Assembly (NCBI RefSeq): GCF_024297185.1
Contig: NZ_JANCTD010000007.1
Coordinates: 62,001 to 126,000 of the forward strand
DNA: 64,000 nucleotides
Direction of reading: 5' to 3'
Source: Lewinella sp. JB7
Lineage (GTDB): Bacteria; Bacteroidota; Bacteroidia; Chitinophagales; Saprospiraceae
How positions within the stretch are numbered: the stretch's first letter is position 1; each line of letters opens with the position of its first letter. Below the pieces are notes generated by a model. That model was not told the origin of the DNA. It saw only the letters and a program-made list of their open reading frames with translations, and made no database searches. Shown one piece after another: positions 8,690 to 17,142 of the stretch. The translations under genes and the position numbers were made by a program.

Positions 8690-9064
8690 ATGAAAGTCAA
8701 CGTTCAAGAAAAGCCCCGCCTACAGAATGGTCGCCACATCGTGACCATTACCGAAATCTCCGAGGGAAAGAGTGAGTACAAGGGGATCCCCTTTTTCGCC
8801 GCCCGCATGGAAACCGAGGAGGGATTCGTGGAGCAGCGCTTCTACGACAGCGAGCCCAGTAAGCCGATCCTGGCCGAACTGATGCGCGCGGTGGAGATGG
8901 AAGGACAAACCCTCGACACGGAAAAGCTGGTCGGCAAGCAACTGTCCGTAGAGGTACACGAGCGCAGCTACCCCGATCCCGATACCGGCGTGGAGAAGAC
9001 CATCACCGAAGCGGGCCACTTCCGTCAGGTGGGCGAGGCGGATACCAGCGATCAGCCGAAATAA
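8690..9064 (+). CDS. Uncharacterised 124-residue soluble protein
   Basis: I do not recognise this protein. It starts MKVNVQEKPRLQNGRHIVTI, contains alternating beta-type segments (HIVTITEIS, PFFAARMET, FVEQRFYDS, KQLSVEVHERSY) and ends in a charged acidic tail. There is no signal peptide or membrane segment. The strand-rich pattern suggests a small beta-barrel or binding domain. It stands alone between the M17 gene and the TonB receptor, with a 235-base AT-richer leader and a 10-base inverted repeat just after it. Coding is supported by the typical codon pattern and an isolated ATG after an A-rich leader. Confidence 0.65.
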   Translation: MKVNVQEKPRLQNGRHIVTITEISEGKSEYKGIPFFAARMETEEGFVEQRFYDSEPSKPILAELMRAVEMEGQTLDTEKLVGKQLSVEVHERSYPDPDTGVEKTITEAGHFRQVGEADTSDQPK

Positions 9065-9098
9065 TCCCTACGGCCGTCTACGGGCGGCGGGCATTCAT

Positions 9099-9137
9099 CG
9101 AATAGCGCGGGCGTGGCTAACCCCTCTGCGCTATTCG
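9099..9137 (+). terminator. Inverted repeat between the 124-aa gene and the TonB receptor
   Basis: CGAATAGCGC at 9099-9108 pairs perfectly with GCGCTATTCG at 9128-9137 around a 19-base loop. It lies after the 124-residue gene stop and 15 bases before the receptor ATG. It could end the first transcript or form a structured leader for the receptor. There is no T-run after it. Confidence 0.4.
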
Positions 9138-9152
9138 TGGTTATGGGGATAG

Positions 9153-11534
9153 ATGAAACGAATACTCTACGCCCTGCTGGTCGTCGTGCTCGGCACTACG
9201 CTCGTTCAGGCTCAGACCAACGTGACCGTGAGGGGTTACGTGCGTGACTTGTCCAATGGCGAAACCCTGATCGGGGCTACCGTCTACCTGGACGGAACGA
9301 GTAAGGGCACGGTGACGAACGAGTACGGCTTCTATTCCCTCACCGTGGCGCCCGGAACCTATACGCTGGTGGCCGGCTACCTGGGCTTTGAGGATCAGCG
9401 GACGTCGTTGGATTTATTCGAAAATCAGACCTATGACTTCGCGCTCGGCGAGTCGGGGAAGTTGCTACAGGAGGTGGTCGTCACCGCCGAGGAGGAGGAC
9501 CGCAACGTCAGTACCGTACAGATGAGCGTGGAGCGACTCGATATGACGACCATCGAGAAGTTGCCGAGCCTACTGGGAGAAGTCGACGTGCTCCGGAGCA
9601 TTCAGTTACTGCCGGGGGTGACCAGCGTCGGCGAGGGGGCGGCGGGCTTTAACGTCCGGGGAGGCAGCATCGACCAGAACCTGGTCATCCTGGACGAAGC
9701 ACCGGTCTTCAACTCGAGCCACCTGTTCGGCTTCTTTTCCGTCTTCAATCCCGACGCGGTCAAGGGCGTGAAACTGTACAAGGGCGGCATTCCGGCGCGC
9801 TACGGCGGTCGGCTCTCCTCCATTCTCGACGTCCGCATGAAGGAGGGCAACAACCAGCACTTCGAGGTACAGGGGGGCATCGGGACCATCTTCAGTCGCC
9901 TGAGCGTGGAAGCACCCATCGTCAAAGACCGCTCTTCCTTCCTTCTGGCCGGCCGGCGGAGCTATATTGACGTACTCGCCGCCCCCTTCCTCAACGACGA
10001 TCTGGCCGGAACGCAGCTCAACTTCTACGACCTCACGCTCAAGACCAACTACCGCTTCAGCGACAAGGATCAGGTATTCCTCTCCGGCTACCTGGGTCGC
10101 GACGTGTTCAGTCCGGGCGACGACGCCGGCTTCAGCTGGGGCAACGCGACCGGCACCCTGCGCTGGAACCACCTGTTCACTGACAAACTGTTCAGCAACC
10201 TCACCTTCTACTACAGCGACTACGACTACGCCATCGACTTCGGGGACGACCCCGACGAGGATGCTTTCAACTGGGACGCCAGCATCATCAACACCAGCGT
10301 GAAGCCGGAATTTTCCTACTTCATCAGTCCTACTAACATTCTGCGCTTCGGTGGACAGGCGATCCACTACCGTTTCGAACCGGCCAATGCCATCGCGGTG
10401 AGCGACGGCGACGAGATCGACATCAGCATCAGCCGGCAGTGGGCCCTGGAATCGAGTTTGTTCGTCGAAAACGAAGTCACCCTCTTCGAGCGGCTGAAAC
10501 TGAACTACGGCCTGCGCGTCAGTCACTTCGCCTACCTCGGCGGCCGCAACGTGTATACTTTCGGCGAAGCCCTCCGGACCGGCCTGCCCCGCCCGCTGAC
10601 CGGCGTCACCCCCACGGCCCGCGACGAGACGATCGAGGACTGGTTCAACTTTGAACCCCGGGCGGCGGCCCAGTACTCCCTCAACGACAATAGCTCGGTA
10701 AAGGCAAGTTACCAACGCACGGTGCAGTACATCCACCTGCTGAGCAATACCACCGCCTCCATCCCCCTGGACATCTGGACCCCGAGTACCAACAACATCG
10801 ATCCGCAGCTTGCCGATCAGTACGCCATCGGCTATTTCCGCAATTTGCGGGACAACCGCTACGAGGTCAGCGTGGAGGCCTACTACAAGGATTTCAGCAA
10901 CCTGATCGACTACATTGACGGGGCCGACCTGGTCCTGAACGAATTCGTGGAGGGGCAGGTACTGACCGGTAAGGGGCGCGCCTACGGCACCGAACTGCAG
11001 GTCAAAAAGACCGAGGGGCGGGCATCCGGGTGGCTGAGCTATACCCTGGCGCGCACCGAACGTCTGGTCGAGGGTATCAACAACGGCGACTGGTACCCTA
11101 CCCGCTTCGACCAGACCCACAACTTCAACCTGACCGGCTTCTACGAACTCAGCGACCGGGTGACGCTGAGCGCGACTTTCGTGTACAATACCGGCACGCC
11201 CCTCACCCTGGCCAACAGCGGGTATTATCAACTGGGATACTTCGTGCCCCACAACGCCGGCAACGCCCGCAACAACTTCCGCATTCCGGATTATCACCGC
11301 CTGGACTTCTCCGTTACGTTGGACCCGAAGGCGGAAAAGGCGGACCGTCGCTGGCGGGGACAGTGGATCTTCGGCGTGTATAACCTCTACGCCCGCCGCA
11401 ATCCCTTCACCGTCTACGGAGATCAGATCGACGGGCGCACCCTGCCCGGATCCGTCATCAATACCGAAGCCATCAAGCTATCCGTAGTGGGTAGCATCAT
11501 TCCCTCCGTTTCCTACAACTTCACCTTCAAATGA
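9153..11534 (+). CDS. TonB-dependent receptor with carboxypeptidase-like N-domain
   Basis: Outer-membrane active transporter of 793 residues. A signal peptide (MKRILYALLVVVLGTTLVQA) is followed by a CarboxypepD_reg-like beta-sandwich at about 24-105 (VRGYVRDLSNGETLIGATV). Next comes a plug domain (residues about 120-240, with GGSIDQNLVILDEAPVFN and YKGGIPARYGGRLSSILDV) and a beta-barrel ending in the aromatic SVSYNFTFK. The plug is of the GGxxxxxLVLLDE type found with DUF4249 partners, not SusC. Its stop overlaps the DUF4249 gene (ATGA), so the two form one outer-membrane uptake unit. The substrate is unknown; siderophore, metal or small organic ligands are the usual guesses for this pairing. 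Confidence 0.9.
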   Translation: MKRILYALLVVVLGTTLVQAQTNVTVRGYVRDLSNGETLIGATVYLDGTSKGTVTNEYGFYSLTVAPGTYTLVAGYLGFEDQRTSLDLFENQTYDFALGESGKLLQEVVVTAEEEDRNVSTVQMSVERLDMTTIEKLPSLLGEVDVLRSIQLLPGVTSVGEGAAGFNVRGGSIDQNLVILDEAPVFNSSHLFGFFSVFNPDAVKGVKLYKGGIPARYGGRLSSILDVRMKEGNNQHFEVQGGIGTIFSRLSVEAPIVKDRSSFLLAGRRSYIDVLAAPFLNDDLAGTQLNFYDLTLKTNYRFSDKDQVFLSGYLGRDVFSPGDDAGFSWGNATGTLRWNHLFTDKLFSNLTFYYSDYDYAIDFGDDPDEDAFNWDASIINTSVKPEFSYFISPTNILRFGGQAIHYRFEPANAIAVSDGDEIDISISRQWALESSLFVENEVTLFERLKLNYGLRVSHFAYLGGRNVYTFGEALRTGLPRPLTGVTPTARDETIEDWFNFEPRAAAQYSLNDNSSVKASYQRTVQYIHLLSNTTASIPLDIWTPSTNNIDPQLADQYAIGYFRNLRDNRYEVSVEAYYKDFSNLIDYIDGADLVLNEFVEGQVLTGKGRAYGTELQVKKTEGRASGWLSYTLARTERLVEGINNGDWYPTRFDQTHNFNLTGFYELSDRVTLSATFVYNTGTPLTLANSGYYQLGYFVPHNAGNARNNFRIPDYHRLDFSVTLDPKAEKADRRWRGQWIFGVYNLYARRNPFTVYGDQIDGRTLPGSVINTEAIKLSVVGSIIPSVSYNFTFK

Positions 11535-12415
11535 TGCGCGCCCTCCTCCTTACGCTGCTGGCCGGAAGCCTCTGGACCTGCACGGACGTGATCGAACTGG
11601 AAACGGACTTCACCGACCCCCAGTTGGTGGTCGATGCCTGGCTGACCGACGAGGCAGGGCCCCAGACCATTCGCCTCTCCCTCAGCCAGGACTACTACGC
11701 CAACCGCCTGCCTACCCCGGTAGAGAACGCGGAGGTGGTGGTATGCCGCACGGCGCCCGACACCGCCTGCTTCGTCTTTGCTCCCCGGGATTCCGGTCGG
11801 TACGTCTGGACCCCCGCCCCCGGGGAACGGATCGGCGAAGTCGGGCAAGAATTCACCCTGGGCATCCGGCACGGCGACGAGAACTACGTAGGCCGGACCA
11901 GTCTCTACCGCGTGCCCCCGATCGACAGCATCAGCATCCAGTTCGAAGAGGAACGACTGGGACTGGACGAGGGCCTCTACGCTCAGCTCTATGCCCGCGA
12001 CTTCGCGGGGGTGGGGGATGCCTACCTGATCCGCAGTACGATCAACGACACGCTGCTCAATCGCCCCTCGGAACTCAATCTGGCCTTCGATGCCACCTTC
12101 GATGCCGGCAGCGGAACGGACGGAATCGCCTTCATTTTTCCCATCCGTTTTTCGATCAATAAGACCGACGACGATGGTGCCTTCGTTCCGCTCATCGCCG
12201 GCGATAAGGTGGAGGTGGAACTCTGGTCCCTGAGCCCGGAAGCCTTCTACTTTCTGGGGGTTGCCCGTGATCAACTCCAGAACGGGGATAACGGCATTTT
12301 TCAGATCCCGGTAGCAAACTCCCCGGGAAACGTATTTAACGTAGATACCCAGGAGAGCGCCCTGGGTATATTTAACATTGCCGCGGTGAGTCGGGCCGCG
12401 CGGGTGGTGGAATAA
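11531..12415 (+). CDS. DUF4249-family lipoprotein
   Basis: Predicted 294-residue lipoprotein. The N-terminus MMRALLLTLLAGSLWTC carries a lipobox-like end with Cys17. The start of the mature protein, EDTDFTDP-like sequence with PQLVVDAWLTDEAGPQTIRL and PTPVENAEVVV, is the standard DUF4249 opening. Members almost always follow a TonB receptor, as here with a 4-base overlap, and probably act as its surface or periplasmic accessory. The protein has no enzyme motifs. The TonB partner and overlap make the assignment firm even though the molecular role of the family is unproven. Confidence 0.85.
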   Translation: MMRALLLTLLAGSLWTCTDVIELETDFTDPQLVVDAWLTDEAGPQTIRLSLSQDYYANRLPTPVENAEVVVCRTAPDTACFVFAPRDSGRYVWTPAPGERIGEVGQEFTLGIRHGDENYVGRTSLYRVPPIDSISIQFEEERLGLDEGLYAQLYARDFAGVGDAYLIRSTINDTLLNRPSELNLAFDATFDAGSGTDGIAFIFPIRFSINKTDDDGAFVPLIAGDKVEVELWSLSPEAFYFLGVARDQLQNGDNGIFQIPVANSPGNVFNVDTQESALGIFNIAAVSRAARVVE

Positions 12416-12427
12416 GCGAGATTATTC

Positions 12428-12457
12428 TTGGCGATAGGTGACTCCCTTTGTACTTTG
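12428..12457 (+). promoter_or_regulatory. Candidate promoter of the ECF sigma operon
   Basis: TTG at 12428-12430 and TACTTTG at 12451-12457 are separated by 20 bases, close to the Bacteroidota -33/-7 arrangement (TTTG / TAnnTTTG), with one base fewer in the -7 box. It lies 50 bases before the first sigma-factor ATG. Confidence 0.45.
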
Positions 12458-12507
12458 ACGTCTCACTATTGTACCGGATTCATTCCGGGCGACGCAGAAT
12501 GAGTTAA

Positions 12508-13110
12508 ATGCCGACTGGCGCACCAACCAAAGGCTGTGATACCTCGATGGAGGACCTGGAAATTATTCGTGCCTACCGGGAACGGCAGCACGCTATCTGT
12601 TTCCAGATCCTCTACGACCGATATTCCACGAAAGTGTACAGCAAGGCGGTGACCATGCTGCACAAAGCGAGTGAGGCGGAGGATGCCACCCAGGAGATAT
12701 TCACGAAAATCTTTCTCAACCTGAGTAAATTTCAGGGGCAGTCCAAATTCTCCACCTGGGTATACTCCATCACGTACAATCTGTGCATCGACAAGATCCG
12801 CCGGGACAAAAGGGTAAAGGATCTGTTTGCCACCGAAGTGGATGATCCTCCGGATACCATTGAGGAAGTACCGGACGAAGCCCTCCTGAGTATGCAACTC
12901 ACCGAACTGCAGTACGTACTCAGTCAACTCACCGAAGCCGACCGCACCCTGCTCTTAATGAAGTACAAGGACGGGGTCAAAATAAAGGCCATCGCCGGGC
13001 TACTGGGCAAGAACGAGTCTGCCGTCAAGATGCAACTCAAACGAATCAAAGAAAAGGCCAAGCGCATCCACGATGCCCGCTTTGCTTCCACATCCTCCCA
13101 TAATACATGA
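12508..13110 (+). CDS. ECF-type RNA polymerase sigma-70 factor
   Basis: Alternative sigma factor of 200 residues (187 if translation starts at the internal Met at 12547, which begins MEDLEIIRAYRERQ). Region 2 is seen as CFQILYDRYSTKVYSKAVTML and the -10 binding segment as EAEDATQEIFTKIFLNLSKFQGQSKF (split here at about residues 55-80). Region 4 is a helix-turn-helix in TEADRTLLLMKYKDGVKIKAIAGLLG with KNESAVKMQLKRIKEKAK. The stop overlaps a 94-residue gene by ATGA, the position where an anti-sigma factor or regulator usually sits. It would redirect RNA polymerase to an unknown envelope or stress regulon. Confidence 0.9.
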   Translation: MPTGAPTKGCDTSMEDLEIIRAYRERQHAICFQILYDRYSTKVYSKAVTMLHKASEAEDATQEIFTKIFLNLSKFQGQSKFSTWVYSITYNLCIDKIRRDKRVKDLFATEVDDPPDTIEEVPDEALLSMQLTELQYVLSQLTEADRTLLLMKYKDGVKIKAIAGLLGKNESAVKMQLKRIKEKAKRIHDARFASTSSHNT

Positions 13111-13391
13111 ACGCTTTTCAGGCATTGCAGGAACAGGAGCTGACCGTCTTCACGGAAGAACGGCGGATCAAGGTGCGGCAGCGGGTGGAACGCGAGCTGC
13201 GGGGCGCGGAATTCATCGGTCGCCTCATCGAGTTGTTCGGCCCCGTAATGGCGGATACGGTCAACGTGATGAGCGGCGGGGACCCACTCGTGCAGGATGA
13301 AACCTACCTGATGCTCCAGGAGGCGGAGGACGACGACCCCTACGGCGACCCGCCCGCCGGCCCCGCCACTCCCGGCCCGACCATTCGTTAA
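13107..13391 (+). CDS. Small protein coupled to the ECF sigma factor
   Basis: Unrecognised 94-residue protein. The first two thirds is charged and probably helical (EERRIKVRQRVERELRG), followed by a mildly hydrophobic stretch (FIGRLIELFGPVMADTVNVMSGG) and an acidic, proline-rich tail. It overlaps the sigma gene by ATGA and is followed 8 bases later by the channel gene. In Bacteroidota the gene directly after an ECF sigma factor often encodes its regulator. This one lacks the zinc HxxxCxxC anti-sigma motif and a clear transmembrane helix, so that role is only a positional inference. Confidence 0.7.
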   Translation: MNAFQALQEQELTVFTEERRIKVRQRVERELRGAEFIGRLIELFGPVMADTVNVMSGGDPLVQDETYLMLQEAEDDDPYGDPPAGPATPGPTIR

Positions 13392-13399
13392 TCATTGCT

Positions 13400-14248
13400 A
13401 TGGAGTCCATCCTCAACATACTCAAGTTACAGGCCTATCAGTTGCTGACGGTGATTCCCGCCCTACTCAAAGCAGCGGTCGTTTTTCTGGTGGGCTACGT
13501 GATTGCCCGGGTCCTCTACCAGGTCATCCGGCGAATCGTGGCCGCCTCCGGTTTGGATCGTCTTACGGATAAACTGCTCAGCATCGACATGTTTCGGAAT
13601 ACCGACATCCGCGTGCTGCCGAGTCGGGTACTGGCCGGTATCGTGTACTACTTCGTCCTGATTGTCTTTACCATGGCGGCCGTGGACGCTCTCGGTATGC
13701 CGATGCTTTCGGCCATGATGGCCGATCTCGTCGCTTACATCCCGAATGCCATTACCGCCTTCATTATTCTGATCGGAGGCATCTTTCTGGCCGACTTCAT
13801 TAAGCGCCTCGTTGTCAATACCTGTCGTTCGCTCGGCATCCCGTCGGCCAATCTGATCGCCGGGGCGGTATTCTACTTTATTCTCCTCAACATCGTACTC
13901 ATCGCCCTGAGTCAGGCGCAGTTGCAGACGGAGTTCATGGAAGCCAACATAAGCATCGTACTGGGCGGGATCGCGGGAGCCTTCGCCATCGGATACGGCA
14001 TGGCCTCCCGGCACATCATGGGCAACATTCTGGCCAGCTTTTACAATCGCAATCAGGTGAGGGTGGGTGACGAAATCAGCATCGACGGCAAGCGGGGGGA
14101 AGTCATTCAGCTCAGCAGTCTCCACATCACGCTCCGCGCGGAAGAATCGGACTACACCATCCCCTTCAGCAAACTGAGCAGCGATGGGTTTGAGGTGCAC
14201 AGCCGGCGGGAAGACGGTCGCACACTCCCCCCCCACCCGGGCGAATAG
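13400..14248 (+). CDS. MscS-related small-conductance channel protein
   Basis: Membrane protein of 282 residues with about five hydrophobic helices (for example ALLKAAVVFLVGYVIARVLY, IVYYFVLIVFTMAAVDALG, NAITAFIILIGGIFLADFI, AGAVFYFILLNIVLIAL). These end in a glycine/alanine-rich helix IAGAFAIGYGMASRHIMGN and a short beta domain with DEISIDGKRGEVIQLS, as in the MscS pore helix and beta domain. It belongs to the conserved-TM-helix branch of mechanosensitive-channel-like proteins. It is third in the sigma-factor operon with an 8-base gap, suggesting a link to envelope or osmotic stress. Confidence 0.82.
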   Translation: MESILNILKLQAYQLLTVIPALLKAAVVFLVGYVIARVLYQVIRRIVAASGLDRLTDKLLSIDMFRNTDIRVLPSRVLAGIVYYFVLIVFTMAAVDALGMPMLSAMMADLVAYIPNAITAFIILIGGIFLADFIKRLVVNTCRSLGIPSANLIAGAVFYFILLNIVLIALSQAQLQTEFMEANISIVLGGIAGAFAIGYGMASRHIMGNILASFYNRNQVRVGDEISIDGKRGEVIQLSSLHITLRAEESDYTIPFSKLSSDGFEVHSRREDGRTLPPHPGE

Positions 14249-14251
14249 CCG

Positions 14252-14260
14252 TATCATTGC
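14252..14260 (+). promoter_or_regulatory. Candidate -7 box upstream of the DUF3078 gene
   Basis: TATCATTGC resembles the Bacteroidota -7 element and lies 57 bases before the DUF3078 start, directly after the channel gene stop. The matching -33 element is unclear. Confidence 0.3.
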
Positions 14261-14316
14261 AGCTCCCTTATTCAGCGGGGCACCGCCCCCGGACCGACCC
14301 CCTCAACCCCGTACCC

Positions 14317-15333
14317 ATGTACAAGGCGAGCCTGTTCTTGTTTTTACTGCTGCTATCCCTGAATCTGTCGGCGCAAAAAGAAGAAGCGGAAGAAATTCCC
14401 GAAGGATGGGACCGCGGCGCGGGAGTAGGATTTGACTTCGCTCAATTGTTGCAGATCAATCCCAAGCAAGGAGCCGGACAAAACCGGCTGGGGCTGGGCG
14501 GAGCCTTCGACGGCTTCGCCAACTACAAGATGGGGCGTAAAGCCTGGGACAACACCATCCTGTGGCAATTCGCCGTTCAGCGGCTCGGAGCCGGCGTGAT
14601 TGCCCAGGGAGCTACCTCCAAGATACCCTTCCAGAAGACGATCGACGAACTTCGTTTCGGTAGTAAGTACGGCTATAAGATCAAGCCCGACGGTAAACTC
14701 TACTATTCCGTCAACGCCACCTTCCTCAGCCAGCTGACGCCGACTTACCAGTTTCCGGATCTGTACTCGGGTAACTTCGTGTCCGATTTCATCGATAGTG
14801 GTCGCAGTCCGCGATCCAAGTTTCTGTCACCGGCTACAATGACCCTCTCCGTCGGTATCGATTACAAACCCACCGAACGGCTGTCGATCTTTTATTCACC
14901 GCTCGGAGGTAAGTTCATCGTGGTGGCCAACGACAGCATCGCCAGTCGGGGGGTGCACGGCAACGAGGTCAGTGGCGAACCTACTGACGGCATCTATCCG
15001 GAATTCCAGAACGTGGACGCCCAGATCGGCTCCCTGTTACAATTCAAGTATAAGGTGACCTTCGGCGGGGAGGATCGGTTCGGCTTTTCTTCTAATCTCG
15101 GTCTGTACTCCAACTACCTGGACAGCCCGCAGAACGTCGACATCGACTGGCAGAATACCGTTTCCTTTGCCTTCACCGAGAACCTGCATCTCAACATATT
15201 CATCAACGCGTTCTACGACGATGACATCCGGGTGCAGATCACCGATTACAGTGCCCCCAACGGCGTAGCGGGTCTGGGAAAGCGGATCAGCATCACGGAA
15301 CAACTGGTGATCGCCTACGCCCGAAGTTTCTGA
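14317..15333 (+). CDS. DUF3078 outer-membrane-associated protein
   Basis: Secreted protein of 338 residues starting MYKASLFLFLLLLSLNLSAQ, a classic signal peptide. The frame is open from 14257, but that extension puts unlikely sequence before the signal, so 14317 is chosen. The mature part begins EGWDRGAGVGFDFAQLLQINP and includes GGAFDGFANYKMGRKAWDN and FLSPATMTLSVGIDYKPTERLSIFYSP, matching DUF3078. The family consists of beta-rich proteins of Bacteroidota thought to be outer-membrane barrels with a C-terminal aromatic residue (here AYARSF). The function is unknown. Confidence 0.85.
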   Translation: MYKASLFLFLLLLSLNLSAQKEEAEEIPEGWDRGAGVGFDFAQLLQINPKQGAGQNRLGLGGAFDGFANYKMGRKAWDNTILWQFAVQRLGAGVIAQGATSKIPFQKTIDELRFGSKYGYKIKPDGKLYYSVNATFLSQLTPTYQFPDLYSGNFVSDFIDSGRSPRSKFLSPATMTLSVGIDYKPTERLSIFYSPLGGKFIVVANDSIASRGVHGNEVSGEPTDGIYPEFQNVDAQIGSLLQFKYKVTFGGEDRFGFSSNLGLYSNYLDSPQNVDIDWQNTVSFAFTENLHLNIFINAFYDDDIRVQITDYSAPNGVAGLGKRISITEQLVIAYARSF

Positions 15334-15337
15334 GCCG

Positions 15338-15952
15338 GTGGCTAAGGGCTATACCCCCAACTTCGCACACCCCCTCCCGGAGCGGGCACGTGACTGTACG
15401 GTCTGCTCCGAACACTTGCCCCTGGGACCGAACCCTATCTTTCGCATTCACCCGGAGGTACGGATCGTACTCATCAGCCAGGCGCCCGGGCGGCTGGCCC
15501 ATTTATCCAGCGTAGCCTGGGACGATCCCAGTGGCCGCCGCCTTCGGGAATGGTTGGGGGTTACGGACGCGGAATTTTTCGGCACCCCAACCTTCGGCAT
15601 CCTGCCCATCGGATTTTGCTATCCGGGCAAGGGCAAGGGCGGCGACCTTCCCCCCCGGCCGGAGTGCGCGCCGTTGTGGCAAAATCCCCTGCTGGCATTG
15701 ATGCCTAAGATCGAACTCCGTGTACTTATCGGATCGTACGCCCAGGCCCATTATCTCGGCGATCGGCGGAAGAAAAACCTGACGGAGACGGTCAGAAATT
15801 ACCGCGAGTACTTACCCCACTACTTTCCCATCCCCCACCCCAGTCCGCGCAACGGGATCTACCTGCGCCGCAATGCCTGGTTCGAGGAAGAGAACGTACC
15901 CCACCTGCAGGAGATCGTAGCTACCATCGTGCGTAAGTCCGCCGGCGACTAG
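15338..15952 (+). CDS. Uracil-DNA glycosylase family protein
   Basis: DNA repair glycosylase of the uracil-DNA glycosylase superfamily, 204 residues, starting with GTG 4 bases after the DUF3078 stop. The water-activating and uracil-pocket motif is LISQAPGRLAH, and the DNA-intercalating motif near the C-terminus is HPSPRN. This short form is common in Bacteroidota. It would excise uracil or a related lesion from DNA. A Cys pair (CTVCSEH) lies near the N-terminus, but the other Fe-S ligands expected of families 4 and 5 are not evident. The start could not be checked against another upstream codon. Confidence 0.8.
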   Translation: MAKGYTPNFAHPLPERARDCTVCSEHLPLGPNPIFRIHPEVRIVLISQAPGRLAHLSSVAWDDPSGRRLREWLGVTDAEFFGTPTFGILPIGFCYPGKGKGGDLPPRPECAPLWQNPLLALMPKIELRVLIGSYAQAHYLGDRRKKNLTETVRNYREYLPHYFPIPHPSPRNGIYLRRNAWFEEENVPHLQEIVATIVRKSAGD

Positions 15953-16641
15953 ATACTACCGATGCCGCCGTCGATCGCAATCACTTGTCCGGTGATGGAG
16001 CCGGCGGACGAGCCCAGCAGGAAGGCGGCCATAGCCGCTACTTCGGCGGCGGGGGCAACCCGGTTAAGGGGGTGGCGCTGGGCGCTGGCCGCGCGTTTTT
16101 CCTCCGTAGCGAGTAGCTTTTCGGCCAGGGGAGTATCGGTCAGGGAGGGAGCGATGGCGTTTACCCGGATGGCGGGTGCGTATTCGGCGGCCAGACTGAG
16201 CGTAAGGCCCTCCACCGCGCCCTTCGCCGCGGCTACGGAAGCGTGGAAGGGCATGCCGTGGCGCACCGCCACCGTCAAAAAAAGAACTACGGACGCCCAT
16301 TCGCTTTTCTTCAGCGCCCGCTCGGCGGCCTGCAGACAGCGCACGGCTCCGATCACGTTCAGTTCGAAGGCATCGCGGAAAGCGGCGGGACGTAGGCTAC
16401 GGAAGGGGCGCAGGTCGATGCTGCCGGGACAGTACACCAGGCCATCCAGGGATTCCGGAACGGCGGACTTCAGGGGCGCTTCTTCGTCGGTGACGTCCAG
16501 TGCAGTGAAGTGTACGGTAGGGGGTAGATCCCGGCGGTCGCGGGCCCAGACGTGAACCTCGGTTCGGTCATCGGCCAGAAGTTGGTCGACGAGTGCGCGG
16601 CCGATACCGGAACTGCCGCCGACGATGAGGTAGGTGCTCAT
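15949..16641 (-). CDS. SDR-fold protein lacking the catalytic tyrosine
   Basis: Short-chain dehydrogenase/reductase fold, 230 residues. The cofactor loop GGSSGIGRA (residues 8-16), the late IRVNAIAPSLTDTPLA segment and the C-terminal ITGQVIAIDGG are all normal. The active-site YxxxK is VAAAK: Lys140 is present but Tyr is replaced by Val136, and the usual Ser is Thr123. This makes a standard hydride-transfer role doubtful. A similar change is found, from memory, in a Bacteroidota SDR group linked to photolyase/cryptochrome loci; none is present here. The gene converges on the uracil-DNA glycosylase gene with a 4-base overlap. Confidence 0.85.
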   Translation of the reverse strand: MSTYLIVGGSSGIGRALVDQLLADDRTEVHVWARDRRDLPPTVHFTALDVTDEEAPLKSAVPESLDGLVYCPGSIDLRPFRSLRPAAFRDAFELNVIGAVRCLQAAERALKKSEWASVVLFLTVAVRHGMPFHASVAAAKGAVEGLTLSLAAEYAPAIRVNAIAPSLTDTPLAEKLLATEEKRAASAQRHPLNRVAPAAEVAAMAAFLLGSSAGSITGQVIAIDGGIGSI

Positions 16642-16674
16642 AGAGGTTGGATTGTGGGGGCGCGGGGAAACGAC

Positions 16675-16708
16675 AACGACCCGGCCGGCGGGTGCCGATC
16701 GGGTCGTT
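16675..16708 (-). terminator. Stem-loop after the HU gene
   Basis: AACGACCCG at 16675-16683 pairs with CGGGTCGTT at 16700-16708, a perfect 9-base stem with a 16-base loop, 38 bases past the HU stop on the minus strand. Only a short A/T run follows, so it may be a weak or factor-assisted terminator. Confidence 0.45.
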
Positions 16709-16745
16709 GGGTCGGGCCGCGGGGGCCTAATGATAGCGGGCGGTT

Positions 16746-17018
16746 TTAGTTGACCGACTCGCTCAGTTTTTTCCCGGGCTTGAATTTCACCACGTTCTTG
16801 GCCGCAATCTGAATGGTTTCGTTGGTGCGGGGGTTACGTCCTTCGCGGGCGGGGCGGTTGTTCACCGAAAAGGTGCCGAAGCCGATGAGGCTTACGCTAT
16901 CCTCTTTCTTGAGCGCTTCTTCGATGGCTCCGAGGGTGGCGCTCAGTGCGCTTTCGGCCTGATCTTTGGTGAGGCTGGCTTTGTCGGCAATGGCCGATAC
17001 GAGATCTCCTTTATTCAT
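16746..17018 (-). CDS. HU-family DNA-binding protein
   Basis: Nucleoid-associated histone-like protein, 90 residues. It starts MNKGDLVSAIADKASLTKDQ and has the family hallmarks GFGTFSVNNRPAREGRNPRT (the DNA-gripping beta arm) and KNVVKFKPGKKL at the C-terminus. It would bind and bend DNA without sequence specificity as a dimer. Length and sequence are fully standard. A long divergent leader separates it from the small lipoprotein gene. A stem-loop follows its stop. Confidence 0.95.
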   Translation of the reverse strand: MNKGDLVSAIADKASLTKDQAESALSATLGAIEEALKKEDSVSLIGFGTFSVNNRPAREGRNPRTNETIQIAAKNVVKFKPGKKLSESVN

Positions 17019-17142
17019 TATTCAGAAGTTTGATAGGTTAAAAAACGGCAATTACGTGTTGCCAGGGTAAATGGTTAGTTTAGGTATTTTAGGGTTGGCG
17101 CATTGCTTTTACCCTAACTTCCCTAGTTCAGCCTACAAACGT

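Noticed and set aside
9606-11297. 563-codon open frame on the minus strand opposite the TonB receptor
   Set aside because: It mirrors the GC-rich codon pattern of the receptor, has no domain or signal features, and the sense strand encodes a complete family protein.
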